DNA of 6,505 nt from an uncultured Oscillospiraceae bacterium (GTDB taxonomy: Bacteria > Bacillota > Clostridia > Oscillospirales > Acutalibacteraceae). Numbering within the stretch: the first letter of the stretch is position 1; every line of letters starts with the position of its first letter. The position numbers were made by a program, and so were the translations under genes. The notes under the pieces are model-generated. The model was not told the origin of the DNA. It did not search any database and saw only the letters and a program-made list of their open reading frames with translations. Shown here in pieces: positions 1 to 6,082 of this stretch. The stretch is from the NCBI GenBank assembly GCA_900552285.1, contig URYV01000088.1, forward strand, positions 1-6,505, in the 5' to 3' direction.

Positions 1-829
1 GCGTTATTTCGGAGCCGTACCGGCCAGTAAAATCAAAAAGAACGACTTTGACGAGCTTTTTAAAATCGTCGGCTGTTATGGACTGAAGCTTTGTCTTTGC
101 CATGGAACGGATTTTAACAAGAATTTCGGCCGCCTTTTCCACCGTGTGCATAAGGCCGAAGGTCAAATCGAAATCCTCTCCCGAGGCGAAGGTTCCGTGA
201 TGGGCCCAAACGGCCACATCATATTTTTCCATAAGCTTTGCGGTGGCCACGGCAATATCTCTGCCGCCCGGCACCATCCAGGGCACAACGCCCACTCCGT
301 CGGGGAAAACGACGGGGCATTCGGTGGCCGACTCCCAAAGCTCGCGGGTGAAGATCTTATCGTCGAGAGGAAGCACGAATGTCAGAGCAATGACATTTGT
401 GGTGTGTGCATGGTATATAACGCGGTGGCGTCCCTTTGTCAGCCTTTTTTTGACCTCGTGGTTCATAAGGTGGGTGGGAAGCTCGCTCGTGGGGCGGCCG
501 CCGTCTTTAAGTCCCCAGCATATTCTGTATTTTTCTCCGCTGCCGTCGATTTCGATGACGGCGATGTTTGCTGCCGGGTCCAAAATTACGTTGCGGAAAT
601 ATTTTCCGCTTCCCGTCACGAGGAAAAACTCACCCGAAAGGTCGGGAACCGAGGTGCCGATTTCCTTCCATTCTCCCGTAAAAACAAGGTCGGATTTTAT
701 TTCCTCAACTTCTTCCGGTTTTATGCGGTAGGAAAGATTTCCTCCGTTGCGTTCGTGCCAGCCCTGCTGCCGGCCGTCGTCGGCCATTCTTATAAATCCT
801 TTAAAAAATTCCGCATTTTCGATAGACAT
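1..829 (-). CDS. rhaD: Rhamnulose-1-phosphate aldolase (3' end outside window)
   Basis: Class II zinc aldolase that splits L-rhamnulose 1-phosphate into dihydroxyacetone phosphate and L-lactaldehyde, the last step of cytosolic L-rhamnose breakdown. I translated 276 residues with no stop before the window edge. E. coli RhaD has 274 residues, so only a short tail should be missing. Visible motifs match the family: ERNGGN at 26-31, the phosphate-binding TGSGKYFRN at 72-80, the catalytic glutamate E116 in SELPTH, and zinc ligands H140 and H142 (HAH) and H211 in WAHHGTF. These are offset by exactly one from E. coli E117/H141/H143/H212. The ATG overlaps the rhaA stop by one base (TAATG), and an AGAGGAG site (838-844) lies 8 nt upstream inside rhaA, so translational coupling is likely. 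The family's key residues are intact. A fuculose-phosphate aldolase is unlikely given the neighbours and these motifs. Confidence 0.96.
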   Translation of the reverse strand, partial: MSIENAEFFKGFIRMADDGRQQGWHERNGGNLSYRIKPEEVEEIKSDLVFTGEWKEIGTSVPDLSGEFFLVTGSGKYFRNVILDPAANIAVIEIDGSGEKYRICWGLKDGGRPTSELPTHLMNHEVKKRLTKGRHRVIYHAHTTNVIALTFVLPLDDKIFTRELWESATECPVVFPDGVGVVPWMVPGGRDIAVATAKLMEKYDVAVWAHHGTFASGEDFDLTFGLMHTVEKAAEILVKIRSMAKTKLQSITADDFKKLVKVVLFDFTGRYGSEIT

Positions 830-2079
830 TATTTGCGCTCCTCTAAAACCTTTTTCTCATAATCAAGCATTTCTTTTATCCAGTCGTCCTTTGCGGGAAC
901 ACCGTGCTTTTTGCAGTAGAAGTTCCACACATCTCCCGCAGGATACATTTTAAGCTCCTCACCGAGAGCCATAAGCTCGGTGAAACGCCGCTCGTTCTGC
1001 AGCTTTTTCATATAATCGTTCGGGGTGAGAAGAGCAAGAAGCAGAGCCTTTTGCATATTTCTCATGCCGACCACCCATGCCGAAATGCGGTTTATGCTTG
1101 CGTCGAAAAAGTCGAGCGCGAGAATGACCCTTTCGGGACCGCAATTTACTATTTCCTTTGCGATTTCCTTGGTGTCGTCGTTTAAAAGCACCACATGATC
1201 GCTGTCCCATCTTACCGGGCGGGAAACGTGAAGGGCTACCTTGTCGGAGAAAAGCAGCATCGAGGAAATTTTGTCGGCAACCTGTTCGGTGGGGTGAAAA
1301 TGACCGTTGTCAAGCAGGCAGAGAATGTCGTTCTTTGCGGCATAGTTCATGTAAAATTCATGAGAGCCGACGGTGTAGCTTTCAAAACCGATGCCGAAAA
1401 CTTTTGACTCCACCGTCACAATGACCTTTTCCTTGTCATAGGGTGTGGCAAGAATTTCATCCAAGGATTTTTTCAGACGGGCTCTGGGCGCCGTGCGGTC
1501 GGCGGGAATATCCTTAAATCCGTCGGGAATCCAATAGTTTATGCTGCAGGGCTTGCCAAGCTCCGTTGCGAAATACTCGGCAATTTTAAGACAGGCGATG
1601 CCGTGCCTTACCCAAAATTTGCGTATGCTTTCGTCCTCGCTCGAGAGGGTGGCCTTTTCCGAAAGCGGATGGGAGAAAAAGGAGGGATTGAAATCAAGTC
1701 CCAAATCTCTTTGCTTGGCATATTCCACCCATTTTTTGAAGTGTTTGGGTTCAAGGGCGTCTCTGTCCGCGGTTTCTCCGTCCTCAAATATGGCATAGAT
1801 CGCATGAAGATTTAAGCGGTGCTTGCCGGGAATGAGGGAAAAGGCCTTGTCAAGATCGGCCATAAGCTGTTCCGGGCCGAAGGCCTTGCCGGGATAATTA
1901 CCCGTGGTCTGAATTCCGCCGCTGAGGGAGGCCTTGCCTTCAAATCCCACAAGGTCGTCGCCCTGCCAGCAGTGCATCGAGACGGGAATACGGTCGAGCA
2001 ATTCAATTGCCTTGTCGGTGTCCACGCCTACCGCGGCATACATCTCCTTGGCGGAGGCGTATCTTTCGTCTATGTTCAT
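829..2079 (-). CDS. rhaA: L-rhamnose isomerase
   Basis: Converts L-rhamnose to L-rhamnulose in the cytosol; a metal-dependent (Mn/Zn) TIM-barrel enzyme. The 416-residue product compares with 419 in E. coli and aligns along its whole length by eye. Conserved blocks include PVSMHCWQGDD (32-42), GGIQTTGNYPGKA (54-66), RLNLHAIY (88-95), LGLDFNPSFFSHPLS (126-140) and SRPVRWDSDHVVLL (286-299). Expected metal and active-site residues are present: E224 and K226 (VESK), D257 and H260 (DNGHFHP), D292 and D294 (WDSD), and D323 (LDFFDAS). The frame stays open for 18 more codons upstream. I chose the ATG at 2079 because AAAGGAG lies 8 nt before it and the protein then begins like its relatives. The longer form would overlap the end of rhaB. 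The gap to the rhaB stop is 2 nt, and the stop overlaps the rhaD start. Confidence 0.97.
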   Translation of the reverse strand: MNIDERYASAKEMYAAVGVDTDKAIELLDRIPVSMHCWQGDDLVGFEGKASLSGGIQTTGNYPGKAFGPEQLMADLDKAFSLIPGKHRLNLHAIYAIFEDGETADRDALEPKHFKKWVEYAKQRDLGLDFNPSFFSHPLSEKATLSSEDESIRKFWVRHGIACLKIAEYFATELGKPCSINYWIPDGFKDIPADRTAPRARLKKSLDEILATPYDKEKVIVTVESKVFGIGFESYTVGSHEFYMNYAAKNDILCLLDNGHFHPTEQVADKISSMLLFSDKVALHVSRPVRWDSDHVVLLNDDTKEIAKEIVNCGPERVILALDFFDASINRISAWVVGMRNMQKALLLALLTPNDYMKKLQNERRFTELMALGEELKMYPAGDVWNFYCKKHGVPAKDDWIKEMLDYEKKVLEERK

Positions 2080-2081
2080 TT

Positions 2082-3491
2082 TCAATTCTCCTTTAAGGAA
2101 TATTTTTTTATGTCGAAGGAGTTTGCTATACACTCTCTTGCGGCGGCGAGATTTTCAAGCTCGCCGAGAGCTATAAACTGAACGGTCAGGTTGCCTATCG
2201 CGGTTGCCTCCTTCGGACCCGCAAGCACGTCGCGGCCCGAATATATGGCGGTCAAACGGTTGAGATATGGGTCCCCCGAGCCGCCGCCCACAATGTTTAC
2301 GGCGGCGAATTTTTTGCCCGTCAGCTCCTCAAGCTGAGCCGCCGTTTCGGCATAGCAGCGGGCAAGACTGTTATAAATGACTGCGGTGACGTCTCCGGGA
2401 TTTTGCGGCACGTCCTGTCCCGATTCGCGGCAGGCGTCGACAACGGCCTTCATCATGCTTTCCGGCTTTAAAAAGCGGCTGTCGTTGCAGTCGACAATGG
2501 ATGCAATGGCGGATTTTGAGGCGGCCTCGCAAAGATCGTCAAAGGAAAATCTGTCGTGAAGCTCCTTTTTGACCGACTGAATCATCCAAAGTCCCATAAT
2601 ATTTTTAAGAAAACGGTAGCGGTAAAGGTATCCGCCCTCGTTTGTGAAGTTTGCGGCTCTGCACTCCTCGGTGCAGTCGGAGGAGTCGTTTTCGGTTCCC
2701 ATAAGCGACCATGTTCCCGAGCTTATGTAAAGAATGTCGGGCTCGAGAGAGGGAACAGCAATAACTGCCGAGCCGGTATCGTGGGTTGCGGGAAGCACGA
2801 CCTTGCAGCTAAAGCCGACCTTTTCGGCAATGTCCTCGGTCAGCTCGCCTATCACCGTGCCGGGAACCCTTATGTCGCGGAAAAGCCGCTCGGGAAGGCC
2901 GATGCGGTTTATTAAATCGTAATCCCAATTTCGGGTCACGGGGCTTACAAGCTGAGTGGTGGTGGCGTTGGTATATTCGGTGAATTTTTCGCCGCAAAGA
3001 CGGAAATTCAGATAATCGGGTATAAGCAAAATACTGTCGGCAGCGTCAAGCTGCTCGGGGTGGCGCTCCCTTAAATATGTAAGCTGATAAATGGTGTTGA
3101 AAAGCTGCTTTTGAATTCCCGTGCGGGCATAAAGCTCCTGTTCGGAAACATATTGCGAAAGCACCTTGTCCATGCCGTCTGTTCGGCCGTCGCGGTAGGA
3201 AACGGCTTGTCCGACGGGATTTCCTTCGCCGTCGACGAGCACAAAGTCGACCGCCCAGGTGTCGATTCCGATTGTTCTCGGAATTTTGCCCGCGTCGCCG
3301 CATTTTTTCATTCCGACAATTATTTCGTCGAAAAGATGCTCGATGTCCCAGCAAAAATGCCCGCCCATGTTTTCAATACCGTTTTTAAAGCGGTGAATTT
3401 CCTCGGTAAACATTTTTCCGTTTTCAATGTGACCGAGGATGAGACGGCCGCTGCTGGCGCCGATGTCCACCGCAAGGGAGTATTCAGACAT
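2082..3491 (-). CDS. rhaB: Rhamnulokinase
   Basis: Phosphorylates L-rhamnulose with ATP to L-rhamnulose 1-phosphate, the middle step of rhamnose catabolism; a cytosolic FGGY-family sugar kinase. The product has 469 residues, slightly shorter than E. coli RhaB (489). The N-terminal domain opens with the ATP-phosphate motif DIGASSGR (9-16), followed by GIDTWAVDF (75-83) and SYRDGRTDG (98-106). The catalytic base is D238 in the motif THDTGSAV (236-243). The second phosphate motif SSGTWSLMG (258-266) and the adenosine-binding GGGSGDPYLNRLTA (402-415) mark the C-terminal domain. It is first in the operon. An AGGAGT site (3498-3503) lies 6 nt before the ATG, and an extended -10 promoter sits close upstream. 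The FGGY family also includes fuculo- and xylulokinases. The rhamnose genes alongside and the RhaB-like motif spacing decide the call. Confidence 0.96.
   Translation of the reverse strand: MSEYSLAVDIGASSGRLILGHIENGKMFTEEIHRFKNGIENMGGHFCWDIEHLFDEIIVGMKKCGDAGKIPRTIGIDTWAVDFVLVDGEGNPVGQAVSYRDGRTDGMDKVLSQYVSEQELYARTGIQKQLFNTIYQLTYLRERHPEQLDAADSILLIPDYLNFRLCGEKFTEYTNATTTQLVSPVTRNWDYDLINRIGLPERLFRDIRVPGTVIGELTEDIAEKVGFSCKVVLPATHDTGSAVIAVPSLEPDILYISSGTWSLMGTENDSSDCTEECRAANFTNEGGYLYRYRFLKNIMGLWMIQSVKKELHDRFSFDDLCEAASKSAIASIVDCNDSRFLKPESMMKAVVDACRESGQDVPQNPGDVTAVIYNSLARCYAETAAQLEELTGKKFAAVNIVGGGSGDPYLNRLTAIYSGRDVLAGPKEATAIGNLTVQFIALGELENLAAARECIANSFDIKKYSLKEN
2088..2094 (-). promoter_or_regulatory. 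Ribosome binding site that fixes the rhaA start
   Basis: AAAGGAG on the minus strand lies 8 nt before the ATG at 2079 and within the last codons of rhaB. It argues for this internal ATG over the more upstream in-frame ATG at 2133. Because the site is embedded in rhaB, ribosomes finishing rhaB can readily restart on rhaA. Confidence 0.85.
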
Positions 3492-3523
3492 ATTTTCACT
3501 CCTAATTATTCATACTCATGCGA

Positions 3524-3552
3524 ATTATATCACAATCCCCTCGAATAATCAA
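3524..3552 (-). promoter_or_regulatory. rhaBAD promoter, extended -10 type
   Basis: On the minus strand, TTGATT (3547-3552) and a perfect TATAAT (3524-3529) are separated by exactly 17 nt. A TG at 3531-3532 forms the TGnTATAAT extended -10 element. The predicted transcription start is near 3517, giving a leader of about 26 nt that contains the rhaB ribosome binding site. The -35 box matches the consensus at four of six positions, which would suit control by an activator. The elements are seen directly; their use is inferred. Confidence 0.75.
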
Positions 3553-3557
3553 TAAAA

Positions 3558-3575
3558 TGTGACAAAATTGTAACA
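3558..3575. promoter_or_regulatory. Candidate operator: imperfect 18-bp palindrome upstream of rhaB
   Basis: TGTgACAAaaTTGTaACA is an inverted repeat of 8-nt half-sites TGTnACAA around a 2-nt centre, with 7 of 8 positions matching in each arm. It lies just beyond the -35 box of the rhaB promoter, centred about 50 bp before the predicted start, a usual place for an activator site. The spacing differs from the Crp consensus (TGTGA-N6-TCACA), and I cannot name the protein that binds. It could serve either the rhamnose operon or the divergent genes. Confidence 0.45.
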
Positions 3576-3608
3576 AACATCCCGGTGATTTAGTGCAAAA
3601 ATTATATA

Positions 3609-3637
3609 TTGAAAAAATACCGACGGTTGTGTAAAAT
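3609..3637 (+). promoter_or_regulatory. Promoter for the reductase-apbE unit
   Basis: TTGAAA (3609-3614) and TAAAAT (3632-3637) are separated by 17 nt, with four and five consensus matches respectively. Transcription would begin near 3644, leaving a leader of only about 14 nt. That leader contains GGGGTGA (3647-3653), which is complementary to the 16S rRNA tail and lies 4 nt before the ATG at 3658. The short leader and close spacing are slightly unusual, so the true start site could lie further upstream. Confidence 0.6.
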
Positions 3638-3657
3638 AAGAAAAACGGGGTGAAGGT

Positions 3658-4380
3658 ATGAATAAAACCGTAATAATAACAGGCGGCTCGAGAGGAATCG
3701 GCCGCGCGACGGTGGAGCTGTTTGCCAAAAACGGATACAACACCGCCTTTTGCTATAAAAACAGCGAATCAAAAGCAAAAGAGCTGGAAACTGCCTATAA
3801 AAACGTCACGGCCTTTCGTGCCGACGTTTCAAAAGAAAGCGAACTGTCGGCGTTCTTTGATTTTGTAATCGATAAATACGGAGCGGTCGACTGCGTGGTT
3901 TCAAACGCGGGAATATCCCAAATTTCGCTTTTTACCGACATAACCGAGGAACAATTCGACGGCATATGCGGTGTGAACTTTAAGGGAACCTTTCTGACCT
4001 TAAAGCTTGCCGCAAAACATATGATAAGACAAAAACGTGGAAGTATAGTCACCGTTTCCTCCATGTGGGGGCAAACGGGCGGTTCCTGCGAGGCGGTATA
4101 TTCGGCGACAAAGGCGGCGGTTATCGGGCTTACGAAGGCTCTCGCAAAGGAGCTTGGGCCAAGCGGCATAAGGGTCAACTGCGTCTGCCCCGGGGTGATA
4201 GATACCGAAATGAATTCAAATCTCACCGACGGGGATGTTGCGACTCTTGAGGAGGAAACCCCTCTTTGCAGAATCGGAAAGCCCTCCGAGGTCGCCGACC
4301 TTATATACTATCTCTGTTCCGAGCAAAGCTCCTTTGTGACGGGGCAAATCATTTCGGCGGGAGGCGGCATTGTAATATGA
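3658..4380 (+). CDS. FabG-type SDR reductase, resembling YmfI (EF-P 5-aminopentanone reductase)
   Basis: A classical short-chain dehydrogenase/reductase of 240 residues, cytosolic and probably NADPH-dependent. The Rossmann glycine motif is TGGSRGIG (8-15), NAG is at 83-85, and the catalytic set is N107, S135, Y148 and K152 (YSATK). PG follows at 178-179, and the end TGQIISAGGG (228-237) is typical. The segment SSMWGQTGGSCE (134-145) is distinctive. B. subtilis YmfI, which reduces the 5-aminopentanone group on elongation factor P, has a closely similar SSxWGQxGASCE segment as I recall it. I therefore favour that role over a fatty-acid 3-oxoacyl-ACP reductase (FabG), which remains possible because the family is broad. 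No efp, acpP or other fatty-acid gene is nearby to settle it. It is divergent from rhaB, has its own promoter, and its TGA overlaps the apbE ATG (ATGA). Confidence 0.85.
   Translation: MNKTVIITGGSRGIGRATVELFAKNGYNTAFCYKNSESKAKELETAYKNVTAFRADVSKESELSAFFDFVIDKYGAVDCVVSNAGISQISLFTDITEEQFDGICGVNFKGTFLTLKLAAKHMIRQKRGSIVTVSSMWGQTGGSCEAVYSATKAAVIGLTKALAKELGPSGIRVNCVCPGVIDTEMNSNLTDGDVATLEEETPLCRIGKPSEVADLIYYLCSEQSSFVTGQIISAGGGIVI
4359..4364 (+). promoter_or_regulatory. Ribosome binding site supporting the apbE start
   Basis: GGGAGG lies 12 nt before the ATG at 4377, inside the end of the reductase gene. The spacing is long, so initiation probably also relies on ribosomes ending at the overlapping TGA. 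It supports this start over the upstream in-frame ATG at 4266, which would place 37 residues before the signal peptide. Confidence 0.55.
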
Positions 4381-5342
4381 AGTTTCGTAAGCTGACCGCT
4401 TTTTTAACGGTTGTGTGTATTTTGCTTTGCCTTTGTTCCTGCAAAAAAGAGGTGCAAAAGACCGAAAAGACCTTGTTTGCGATGGACACCTATATGACCT
4501 TTACGGTATACGGTGAAAATTCCGAGAAAACGGCCGAGAAATGTATCGATGAAATAAAAAGGCTCGACTCTTTGCTTTCGGCGGAAAACGAGGAAAGCGA
4601 AATAAGCTTTATAAACAGCCAAAGCGAGTGCAAGCTTTCCGACGAGCTTGCCGATATTATAGAAAAATCCCTTGAGCTGTCGCGCGCCACCGACGGAGAC
4701 TTTGACATTACGGTAGGAGCGCTGACCAAGCTTTGGGGCTTTTCGGGAGGCGAATACCGACTGCCTTCGGATAAGGAAATTTCGGCCGCGCTTGAAACTG
4801 TGGGATATGAAAAAATAAGCCTTGAGGGCGGCACACTTAAAAAATCGGCCGACACAAAGCTTGATCTCGGCGCGGTGGCAAAGGGTTATGCCACCGATCG
4901 TCTTTTCGAAATACTTAAAGAGCAAAATCCCGAGGGAGCGGTTGTTTCCCTCGGGGGAAACGTTCTCACTTTCGGTCAAAACCCCTCGGGAAAGGCGTGG
5001 AAGGTGGCGGTCACCGACCCCGAAAACAGAAACAATTCGGTCAAAACCATCGAAAGAAACGGCAGCTTCGCCTTTGTCACATCCGGCGACTATCAGCGCT
5101 TTTTCGAGCAGGACGGTAAAAAATATCATCATATTCTCAACCCAAAAACCGGTTACCCAGCGGAAAGCGGGCTTTCGTCGGTGACGGTTGTGTGCAAAAA
5201 CGGCTTTTATGCCGACGGACTTTCCACGGCAATTTTTGTTTCGGGCAAAGAAAAAGCGCCCGAGTTTTCAAAAAACACGGACGCATTTGACGTTGTTTTT
5301 ATCGGCTCCGACGGGGAAGTTTCGGAGCAAAGCTGCGGCTGA
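4377..5342 (+). CDS. apbE: FAD:protein FMN transferase (ApbE), predicted lipoprotein
   Basis: Moves FMN from FAD onto a threonine or serine of target proteins outside the cytoplasmic membrane; known targets in the family are NqrB/NqrC, RnfD/RnfG and extracellular flavoprotein reductases. The product is 321 residues, normal for the family. It begins with a charged MKFRK, a hydrophobic stretch (about 8-20) and a lipobox-like L19-C20-S21-C22, so C22 is the likely lipidation site. Further motifs are LDLGAVAKGYATD (162-174), the FAD-binding SLGGN (191-195), TSGDYQRFF (235-243), HHILNPKTGYPA (251-262) and the metal-binding D280 and T284 in DGLSTAIF. The ATG at 4377 is chosen because it starts at the signal peptide and overlaps the previous stop codon. 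No target protein is encoded here. The overlap implies one transcript with the reductase. Confidence 0.94.
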   Translation: MKFRKLTAFLTVVCILLCLCSCKKEVQKTEKTLFAMDTYMTFTVYGENSEKTAEKCIDEIKRLDSLLSAENEESEISFINSQSECKLSDELADIIEKSLELSRATDGDFDITVGALTKLWGFSGGEYRLPSDKEISAALETVGYEKISLEGGTLKKSADTKLDLGAVAKGYATDRLFEILKEQNPEGAVVSLGGNVLTFGQNPSGKAWKVAVTDPENRNNSVKTIERNGSFAFVTSGDYQRFFEQDGKKYHHILNPKTGYPAESGLSSVTVVCKNGFYADGLSTAIFVSGKEKAPEFSKNTDAFDVVFIGSDGEVSEQSCG

Positions 5343-5351
5343 AAATCAGCC
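5337..5351. terminator. Shared hairpin at the convergent apbE/folT ends
   Basis: GGCTGA-AAA-TCAGCC is a perfect 6-bp stem with a 3-nt loop. It spans the stop codons of both converging genes (apbE TGA 5340-5342, folT TGA 5346-5348). Neither side has a clear run of T after the stem, so this is a weak or atypical intrinsic terminator. It might simply stabilise both 3' ends. Confidence 0.35.
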
Positions 5352-5864
5352 TATTCTGACTGCTGCACGGAAACGGCTCTGCGCGGCGATTATAATGGGG
5401 ATGATGACAAGCTCGGCAACCGTCATAATTCCGATTTGCGCCAGCCTTGTGGCCATGACGGCAAAATAGGGATTATGATAGAGTATCGAGATCCAAAGGG
5501 TGTTGATAAGCAGACCGCACACAAATTGCGACAGCACAACCGAAATCGCAACCCTCAAAAAGCTCGGATTGTTCTTGAGAAGCAGACCGAAAATCACGCC
5601 TATGAGCGCTGCGGTGAAGGTAAAACCGGGAAAATAGGGCCCGATGGGGAAGAGCAGCGTGCCGAGAAGATCGGCCATGCCGCCCACAATCGCCGCATCG
5701 ACGGGGCCGAACAGCGTGGCGGCAATGACGACGGGAATAAAACCGAATCCGATTTTAATGTTCCACGCCTGAATCGACAAAAACCGCGAAAGCACGATTT
5801 GAAGCGCGATGAGCAGGGCGACGGTCACAAGCCGTTTGAGATTTTGTTTTCCTTTTTCTTGCAT
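5346..5864 (-). CDS. folT: ECF transporter S component, folate type (FolT)
   Basis: Membrane protein that binds the vitamin for an energy-coupling factor (ECF) uptake system, working with the shared EcfT and two EcfA ATPases, which are not in the window. The 172 residues form about six hydrophobic helices (roughly 11-30, 38-53, 55-73, 79-96, 102-127 and 143-162). Helix 1 has the AxxxA pattern (A16, A20) used by S components to contact EcfT. FolT-like segments are IKIGFGFIPVVIA (36-48), LFGPVDAAIVG (51-61) and LFPIGPYFPGFT (71-82), the strongest reason to predict folate as the substrate. AAAGGAG (5874-5880) lies 9 nt before the ATG. It converges on apbE, with only 3 nt between the stops. Upstream is a promoter and a complex RNA structure, so expression may be controlled in the leader. 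Another S-component specificity is possible but less likely. Confidence 0.85.
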   Translation of the reverse strand: MQEKGKQNLKRLVTVALLIALQIVLSRFLSIQAWNIKIGFGFIPVVIAATLFGPVDAAIVGGMADLLGTLLFPIGPYFPGFTFTAALIGVIFGLLLKNNPSFLRVAISVVLSQFVCGLLINTLWISILYHNPYFAVMATRLAQIGIMTVAELVIIPIIIAAQSRFRAAVRIG

Positions 5865-5873
5865 AATAAAAAA

Positions 5874-5880
5874 CTCCTTT
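5874..5880 (-). promoter_or_regulatory. folT ribosome binding site, followed by a T run
   Basis: AAAGGAG lies 9 nt before the folT ATG and directly after the last pairing segments of the structured leader. It is followed by TTTTTT (5868-5873). The GAGT at its end is complementary to ACTC in the preceding leader (5887-5890 or 5892-5895), so a fold hiding this site is conceivable. The T run could also end a transcript, but no strong stem directly abuts it. Confidence 0.6.
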
Positions 5881-5881
5881 C

Positions 5882-6047
5882 AACAGAGAGTGAGTATCAC
5901 TCTGCCGCCGAAAGGCTTAATTGCAGGGGATATTCACAGCGGGATGCAGACTGCGCACCGCAGGCAAAGCCTTTCGTCCCCGTGACAACTCCCCGTTCAC
6001 GAAGCACTGACGGAATAATCCACGCGCGCCGTCTTACTCTGTTCTTT
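5882..6047 (-). ncRNA. Predicted structured RNA upstream of folT, class not identified
   Basis: Read on the minus strand from the predicted start near 6047, this stretch has many complementary segments. A closing helix pairs AACAGAG (6037-6043) with CTCTGTT (5882-5888). A hairpin pairs GACGG (6029-6033) with CCGTC (6009-6013). A second pairs CGTGA (5997-6001) with TCACG (5981-5985) around an 11-nt loop containing GGGGA. A 10-bp helix pairs CGAAAGGCTT (5967-5976) with AAGCCTTTCG (5909-5918) and encloses a CTGCG/CGCAG hairpin (5951-5963). Two GGGGA segments (5990-5994, 5977-5981) can pair with TCCCC (5926-5930), which would form a pseudoknot. I do not see the THF riboswitch, T-box, TPP, FMN or cobalamin consensus. 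It may be a new folT leader, or a standalone RNA such as raiA or 6S type. The strand is inferred from the promoter placement and purine-rich loops. Confidence 0.6.
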
Positions 6048-6053
6048 GAGCTT

Positions 6054-6082
6054 ATTGTAATACCTTGTCGGCTTTTTGTAAA
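6054..6082 (-). promoter_or_regulatory. Promoter for the structured RNA and folT
   Basis: On the minus strand TTTACA (6077-6082) and TACAAT (6054-6059), each one base from consensus, are separated by exactly 17 nt. The expected start is near 6047, about 4 nt before the first strand of the closing helix. This placement is the main reason to assign the structured RNA to this strand. Confidence 0.65.

Noticed and set aside
146..862. Open frame of 238 codons on the plus strand
   Set aside because: It lies antisense to rhaD, whose catalytic motifs are clear. It has no recognisable motifs and no ribosome binding site, and is best explained by the base composition of the real gene.
2080..2133. Longer rhaA form starting at 2133
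   Set aside because: It would overlap the rhaB 3' end by about 50 nt. The 18 extra residues have no counterpart in the family, and the ribosome binding site points to the ATG at 2079.
3558..3575. Crp/cAMP binding site
   Set aside because: The TGTGA half is present, but the second half is TAACA after 8 nt rather than TCACA after 6 nt, and Crp-cAMP control is not typical of Clostridia.
4266..4376. Longer apbE form starting at 4266
   Set aside because: It would add 37 basic residues before the signal peptide and overlap the reductase gene. The ATG at 4377 starts exactly at a normal signal peptide.
4404..5132. Open frame of 242 codons antisense to apbE
   Set aside because: No domain or motif is visible, and the opposite strand encodes a complete ApbE.
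5865..6060. THF riboswitch upstream of folT
   Set aside because: It was expected from context, but the element is longer and lacks the conserved segments I know for that class, such as the CGUUAAGUG-type core.
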